Shown here piece after piece: positions 7,020 to 10,615 of a DNA stretch of 10,615 bases. The position numbers were made by a program, and so were the translations under genes. The stretch lies in contig JBDSSS010000149.1 in the NCBI GenBank assembly GCA_039928615.1, forward strand, positions 1-10,615, given 5' to 3'. Source of the stretch: JBDSSS01 sp039928615 (GTDB taxonomy: Bacteria > Actinomycetota > Actinomycetes > Actinomycetales > Dermatophilaceae). How positions within the stretch are numbered: position 1 is the first letter of the stretch; each line of letters begins with the position of its first letter. The notes beneath the pieces are model-generated. The model did not search any database and had not been told where the DNA came from. It saw nothing but the letters and a program-made list of their open reading frames with translations.

Positions 7020-7600
7020 CGGCGCTGTCCGGGAAGCGGGACGACGCCCTCGGGCAGCGGCGGGATGCCGGCGATCGTGCAGAGCATGTCGGTCCAGGCC
7101 CGCAGGTGCTCGGCGACGTCGCCGCCCGTGGGGGTCCACGACGCGCGGACCTCCATCTCGACGCTGGCGCCTCGGTCGGACAGCCCGGCAAAGCTCTCGC
7201 TGACGACCCGCGTCACGGTGCCCGCCTCGGCGGCCCAGCCGAGCCCGCGGGAGGCTATCGAGTCGGTGAGCCACGACCAGCCGACCGCCCCGAGCATCGG
7301 GTCCCCGGCCAGCTCAGGCTCCAGCTCGGCCCGGGCGAAGGTGACGACGCGCCACTCGCCGTCCCACGTCTCCGGCGCGCTGGGGTCGTGCAGGAGCACG
7401 AAGCGGCCGGTCGCGAGGTCCTCCTCGGGATCGGCGGGGTCGACGACGTCGGCAGTCAGCGCAGCGGCATACGGTGCGATCCGGGTGGGGGCGGGCACCT
7501 CGGTGAGCCGGAGCTCGGACCGCAGGCGCACCGCGCGGAGGGCAGCGAGCGCCTGCGCGAAGGTGGCGCCGTGGTTGCCCGGCAGCGTTCGAGTGTGCAC
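7016..7600 (-). CDS. DUF3000 family protein of unknown function
   Basis: The 194-residue protein matches my memory of DUF3000, a family largely confined to actinobacteria and without an assigned function. It has no signal peptide or membrane segment and looks like a soluble cytosolic protein. Recognisable parts are TRIAPYAAALTADV (39-52), GRFVLLHDPSAPETWDGEWR (65-84), the GDPMLGAVGWSWLTDSI stretch (99-115) and a C-terminal AEHLRAWTDMLCTIAGIPPLP (from 163). The GTG at 7600 is chosen because the conserved sequence begins soon after it. A TACTCT box lies six bases upstream with no ribosome binding site, so the mRNA is probably leaderless. Its stop overlaps the RNase D start by four bases, and hemE is divergently transcribed next to it. 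I recall similar hemE, DUF3000 and rnd neighbourhoods in other actinobacteria. The link to RNase D hints at an RNA-related role, but that is inference. Confidence 0.85.
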   Translation of the reverse strand: MHTRTLPGNHGATFAQALAALRAVRLRSELRLTEVPAPTRIAPYAAALTADVVDPADPEEDLATGRFVLLHDPSAPETWDGEWRVVTFARAELEPELAGDPMLGAVGWSWLTDSIASRGLGWAAEAGTVTRVVSESFAGLSDRGASVEMEVRASWTPTGGDVAEHLRAWTDMLCTIAGIPPLPEGVVPLPGQRR

Positions 7601-7606
7601 CAGATG

Positions 7607-7612
7607 AGAGTA
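7607..7612 (-). promoter_or_regulatory. Candidate -10 box for a leaderless DUF3000-rnd transcript
   Basis: TACTCT on the minus strand fits TANNNT and is separated from the GTG at 7600 by exactly six bases, so the first transcribed base would be the start codon. The 93-base divergent region 7601-7693 must hold promoters in both directions. For hemE only a poorer CAGGAT, six bases before its GTG, was noticed. Confidence 0.45.
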
Positions 7613-7693
7613 TGTCGCGCTGGCGGATCTGTGGTGAGGCCACGCCGCACCGACGTGCACGGGGGACCCGCGGGTGCGTGGCAGGATTGCACG

Positions 7694-8743
7694 GTGCCGA
7701 CGACTGCCCCTGCCCCCACCCGCCAGAGCGACCTCGTCCGCGCGGCACGTCGGGAGTCCGTGGACCACACGCCAGTCTGGTTCATGCGTCAGGCCGGCCG
7801 GTCGCTGCCGGAATACCGCGCCATCCGAGAGGGCATCCCGATGCTCGAGTCGTGCATGCGCCCCGAGCTCGTCACCGAGATCACGCTCCAGCCGGTGCGG
7901 CGCCACGGCGTCGATGCTGCCATCTTCTTCAGCGACATCGTCGTGCCGCTCAAGGCGATCGGGGTCGACCTCGACATCGTCCCCGGCGTCGGACCCGTCG
8001 TGGCCGAGCCGATCCGCGGGTGGAGCGACCTCGACCGCCTCGTCCCGCTGACGCCCGACCACGTCCCCTACATCACCGAGGCAGTGCGGTCCCTCGTCAG
8101 CGAGCTCGGCCCGATCCCGCTCATCGGCTTCGCCGGCGCTCCCTTCACGCTGGCCTCCTACCTCGTCGAGGGCGGCCCGTCGAAGAACCATGAGAAGACC
8201 AAGGCCCTCATGCACGGCGACCCGGAGCTGTGGGATGCCTTGTGCGGCAGGCTCGCCCAGATCGCTGGGGCCTTCCTGCGGGTGCAGGCCGAAGCGGGTG
8301 CGAGCGTCGTGCAGCTGTTTGACTCGTGGGTGGGCGCGCTGCCGCGAGCCGACTACGTCCGCTTCGTGCAGTCGCACTCGGCCACGGCCCTCGGGGCCGT
8401 CGCCGACCTCGACGTCCCCCGGATCCACTTCGGGGTCGGGACGGGTGAGCTGCTGGCTCTGATGGGGGAGGCGGGCGCCGACGTCGTCGGGGTCGACTAC
8501 CGCGTCAGCCTCACCGACGCCGTGGAGCGTCTCGGGCCGGGGTATGCCGTCCAGGGCAACCTCGACCCCGCGCTGCTCTTCGCGCCGTGGGAGGTCCTGG
8601 AGCGGACCGTCCGGGGCATCGTCGAGGAGGGGCGTGCAGCGCCCGGTCACATCTTCAACCTCGGCCACGGGGTGCTGCCGTCGGTCGACCCCGACGTCCT
8701 GACGCGCGTCACCGCCCTCGTGCACGAGTGCTCCGTCCGCTGA
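7694..8743 (+). CDS. hemE: Uroporphyrinogen decarboxylase
   Basis: HemE removes four carboxyl groups from uroporphyrinogen III to give coproporphyrinogen III, a cytosolic step of heme synthesis. The GTG at 7694 gives 349 residues, the normal length. The signature WFMRQAGRSLPEYR (29-42) carries the substrate-binding arginines R32 and R36. D81 in FFSDIVVPL is the pyrrole-coordinating aspartate. Y156 in ASYLVEGGPSK, S211 in FDSWVG and H325 in FNLGHGVLP fit the active site. The open frame extends upstream, but nothing before residue 10 resembles HemE, and that stretch is antisense to DUF3000 and rnd. Upstream there is only a weak AGGA, so translation may be leaderless or weakly initiated. The TGA shares its last base with the ATG of the following flippase gene. 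No other heme gene is in the window. Confidence 0.96.
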   Translation: MPTTAPAPTRQSDLVRAARRESVDHTPVWFMRQAGRSLPEYRAIREGIPMLESCMRPELVTEITLQPVRRHGVDAAIFFSDIVVPLKAIGVDLDIVPGVGPVVAEPIRGWSDLDRLVPLTPDHVPYITEAVRSLVSELGPIPLIGFAGAPFTLASYLVEGGPSKNHEKTKALMHGDPELWDALCGRLAQIAGAFLRVQAEAGASVVQLFDSWVGALPRADYVRFVQSHSATALGAVADLDVPRIHFGVGTGELLALMGEAGADVVGVDYRVSLTDAVERLGPGYAVQGNLDPALLFAPWEVLERTVRGIVEEGRAAPGHIFNLGHGVLPSVDPDVLTRVTALVHECSVR

Positions 8744-10422
8744 TGACGACCGTGGCGGCGCCGTCCATCGCCCGCTCGAGCCTGACGATGTTCGGCGGGT
8801 CGGTGGCCTCGCGCATCCTCGGGACGGTCCGCAACGGGCTGATCACGTGGATCATCGGTGCGAAGGTCGCCGCTGACGCCTTCTCGCTGGCCAACACCCT
8901 GCCCAACGTCCTCTACGTCCTGGCGGCGGGCGGCATCCTCAACGCGGTGCTCATCCCGTCGCTCGCCCGGGCGATGAAGCTCGAGGACGGCGGGCAGGAG
9001 TTCACCGACCGGGTCATCACCGTGGCGCTCAGCGCGATGCTCGTCATCACGGCCGCGGTCATGGCCGGGGCCGGTGGCTTCGTCTGGCTTCTCGCGCGGA
9101 ACCAGACCCCCGACTTCAAATCCCTCGCGCTCGCGTTCTCGCTCATCTGTCTGCCGCAGATCTTCTTCTACGGACTCTTCGCATTGCTCGGCCAGATCCT
9201 CAACGCACGAGGACGCTTCGGTGCCTTCGCGTGGGCGCCCTTCCTCGCCAATGTCGTTGCCGTCGCCGGACTCATCGTGTTCATCGTCGTCTTCCCCTCG
9301 TCGGACGCCGTCGACGCGCAAGGTCAGCGGCTGCCACGGGAGCCGTCGGAGTGGACGGGACCGATGGTGTGGCTCTTCGCCGGCTCGGCCACCCTCTCGG
9401 TGGTCGTCCAGGCGGTCTCGCTCATCCCGGCACTGCGGCGCACCGGCTTCTCCTACCGTCCGCGGTGGGGCCTGCGCGGCGTGGGACTCGGCGGCGTGAG
9501 CCGGCTCGCCGTGTGGGCCTTCGTCGGCCTGGCCGTGTCGCAGGCTGGCTTCTTCATCAGCCAGGGCGCCCTCAACCAGGCCGTCGCGAGCGCGCCGGAG
9601 GACTCCGCGGTGCGGGGGCCCGCGGTCTACGCGATCGCCTTCAGCCTCTTCATGCTTCCCCACGCCTTCATCACGGTCTCGATCATCACGGCGCTGTTCC
9701 CGCGCTTCTCTCGGTCGGCAGCCGACGGCGACCATGACCAGCTCAAACGTGACTTCCGCACCGGACTGGTCCTGCCGCTCGTCGCCAACGTGCCGATCAT
9801 GGCCGGCGTGATGCTGCTGGCGCGCCCCGCCGTGGCGCTGCTCAACCCCGGCGTGGACGGCCGCTCGCTCGACGTCTCGGCGATCGTTCTCATCGTGATG
9901 ATCCTTGGAATCGTGCCTTTTGGCATCGACCTGCTCTGCTACCGCGTCTTCTTCGCCCTCGAGGATGGGCGGCCGACCGTCATCATGCAGGGCCTGCTCA
10001 CCGGGATCAGTCTGCTGGCCGGCATCGCGACGCTCTCGTTCGACCCGGTCTGGGCGATCGCGATCATGGCTTTCGGTCAGACCCTCGGCAACCTCTTGAG
10101 CTCGGCCGTGGGCCTCTACCTGTTGCGTCGCCGGATTGGCGGTCTGGGTCTGACCGTGGTCCTCGACACCGCCGCCCGCATCGGCCTCGCGGCGACCGTG
10201 GCCGGGTTCATCGGCTGGGGCACCGTCACGGTGGTGCAGCCATTCACCTCCGGAGCGGTGGATCGCGCCACCTCGACGATCGGCCGGATCTTCGCCAACC
10301 TCGTCGAGATCGGCTTCGTCGGTCTTGTCCTCGTCGTCGTCTACCTCGGTGTCGCCCACCTGCTGCACGTCCGGGAGATCCGCCAGCTCTCCTCGATGCT
10401 GACGAGCAGACTCGGTCGCTGA
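8743..10422 (+). CDS. murJ: MurJ/MviN-family lipid flippase, integral membrane protein
   Basis: MurJ-family proteins of the MOP superfamily flip lipid II, or related undecaprenyl-linked precursors, across the cytoplasmic membrane for cell-wall assembly. The 559-residue protein is strongly hydrophobic, with roughly 13-14 predicted membrane segments by eye (for example 92-118, 166-184, 341-366, 380-398, 478-497, 520-542). The N-terminal SRILGTVRNG...GAKVAADAF...LPNVLYVL (23-60) is typical of the family; R24, R30 and D45 correspond to conserved charged MurJ residues. The E. coli R52 position is occupied by Tyr here, as I recall for actinobacterial members. There is no fused pseudokinase domain as in mycobacterial MviN. 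The ATG overlaps the hemE stop by one base (TGATG) and has no clear ribosome binding site, implying translational coupling. Substrate could be lipid II or another polyprenyl glycan. Confidence 0.9.
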   Translation: MTTVAAPSIARSSLTMFGGSVASRILGTVRNGLITWIIGAKVAADAFSLANTLPNVLYVLAAGGILNAVLIPSLARAMKLEDGGQEFTDRVITVALSAMLVITAAVMAGAGGFVWLLARNQTPDFKSLALAFSLICLPQIFFYGLFALLGQILNARGRFGAFAWAPFLANVVAVAGLIVFIVVFPSSDAVDAQGQRLPREPSEWTGPMVWLFAGSATLSVVVQAVSLIPALRRTGFSYRPRWGLRGVGLGGVSRLAVWAFVGLAVSQAGFFISQGALNQAVASAPEDSAVRGPAVYAIAFSLFMLPHAFITVSIITALFPRFSRSAADGDHDQLKRDFRTGLVLPLVANVPIMAGVMLLARPAVALLNPGVDGRSLDVSAIVLIVMILGIVPFGIDLLCYRVFFALEDGRPTVIMQGLLTGISLLAGIATLSFDPVWAIAIMAFGQTLGNLLSSAVGLYLLRRRIGGLGLTVVLDTAARIGLAATVAGFIGWGTVTVVQPFTSGAVDRATSTIGRIFANLVEIGFVGLVLVVVYLGVAHLLHVREIRQLSSMLTSRLGR

Positions 10423-10458
10423 CGACACGGTCTCGGCCGCCGCACACCTGAGACGAAC

Positions 10459-10476
10459 CTGTCGTTGCGGCGACAG
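10459..10476 (+). terminator. Weak hairpin after the flippase gene
   Basis: CTGTCG and CGACAG form a perfect 6-bp stem with a 6-base loop, 37 bases past the murJ stop. A wider GGTCTCG (10429-10435) / CGAGACC (10483-10489) pair encloses it and could form a larger structure. No T-run follows directly. It may terminate the hemE-murJ message, but support is weak. Confidence 0.3.
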
Positions 10477-10549
10477 CCGCCTCGAGACCCTCGGTCCGAC
10501 TCCTTCCTTGTCCTGCTGGCGTGGCCCTCGAGCGCTCGCCCTGTCGAGC

Positions 10550-10615
10550 ATGACCACAACCCTCGAACGTTGGAGGTCCACCGGACTGCCGGTGAGTGCG
10601 CCCGCACGGCGAGGT
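10550..10615 (+). CDS. Possible start of a further gene, cut by the window edge
   Basis: An ATG at 10550 opens 22 codons (MTTTLERWRSTGLPVSAP and onward) that reach the right edge without a stop. There is no good ribosome binding site before it. A TGGAGG at 10571-10576 lies too far (15 bases) from the in-frame GTG at 10592 to be a clean alternative. Nothing in the short peptide is recognisable, and open frames this short are common at high GC. The 127 bases between the murJ stop and this ATG otherwise hold only the weak hairpin. Confidence 0.2.
   Translation, partial: MTTTLERWRSTGLPVSAPARRG

Noticed and set aside
7020..7274. Longer RNase D start at 7274
   Set aside because: It would overlap most of the second half of the DUF3000 gene; the GTGA overlap at 7016-7019 is a typical coupled junction.
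6725..7693. Upstream extension of the hemE open frame
   Set aside because: It is antisense to rnd and DUF3000, shows no similarity to HemE, and would make the protein about twice the family length.
7601..8725. Upstream extension of the DUF3000 open frame across hemE
   Set aside because: The extended part is purely antisense to hemE and has no family resemblance; the conserved DUF3000 sequence begins just after the GTG at 7600.
8647..10581. Minus-strand open frame of 644 codons opposite the flippase gene
   Set aside because: Its highly charged, low-complexity composition is typical of antisense to a GC-rich hydrophobic protein; the plus strand encodes an intact MurJ.
1..10615. Search for mobile elements, CRISPR, tRNA/rRNA and phage or defence genes
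   Set aside because: No spaced direct repeats, transposase or integrase motifs, or cloverleaf-like sequences were noticed by eye; the base composition is uniform and the genes are core metabolism.

Overview
The window is about 70% GC and reads as the chromosome of a high-GC actinobacterium. The DUF3000 gene, the actinobacterial style of RNase D and FadB, frequent GTG starts and leaderless-looking promoters all point to Actinomycetota. A member of the Micrococcales, perhaps Intrasporangiaceae, is my best guess; the genus cannot be fixed from this sequence. The content is mostly housekeeping. I saw no mobile element, CRISPR array, tRNA, rRNA or prophage signature.

Layout. From a divergent junction at 7601-7693, one block runs leftward on the minus strand: DUF3000 gene (7600-7016), RNase D (7019-5706, GTGA overlap), a 195-base gap, thiolase fadA (5510-4260), the enoyl-CoA hydratase/3-hydroxyacyl-CoA dehydrogenase gene (fadB type, 4263-2137, GTGA overlap), a perfect 16-bp stem-loop (2097-2133), a MurA-type enolpyruvyl transferase with an N-terminal XRE helix-turn-helix (2063-522), a small hairpin, and a GNAT acetyltransferase that runs off the left edge (473-1). 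Rightward on the plus strand lie hemE (7694-8743) and, sharing one base with it, a MurJ/MviN-type flippase gene (8743-10422). About 190 bases follow, possibly with the start of another gene.

How the genes work together. FadA and FadB should form the core beta-oxidation enzymes (hydration, NAD-dependent oxidation, thiolysis) from one translationally coupled message. DUF3000 and RNase D form a second coupled pair. HemE makes coproporphyrinogen III for heme and is coupled to a membrane flippase with no obvious metabolic link. Two cell-wall precursor functions, the MurA-like enzyme and the MurJ-like flippase, lie in the same 10 kb but in separate, oppositely oriented units.

The most interesting spot is the HTH-MurA gene. 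It is a DNA-binding domain fused to an enzyme that appears catalytically intact. A perfect 12-bp palindrome sits in an AT-rich island at its own start, next to a strong stem-loop that isolates it from fadAB. This looks like a self-regulating peptidoglycan-precursor enzyme. The idea is inferred from sequence alone.
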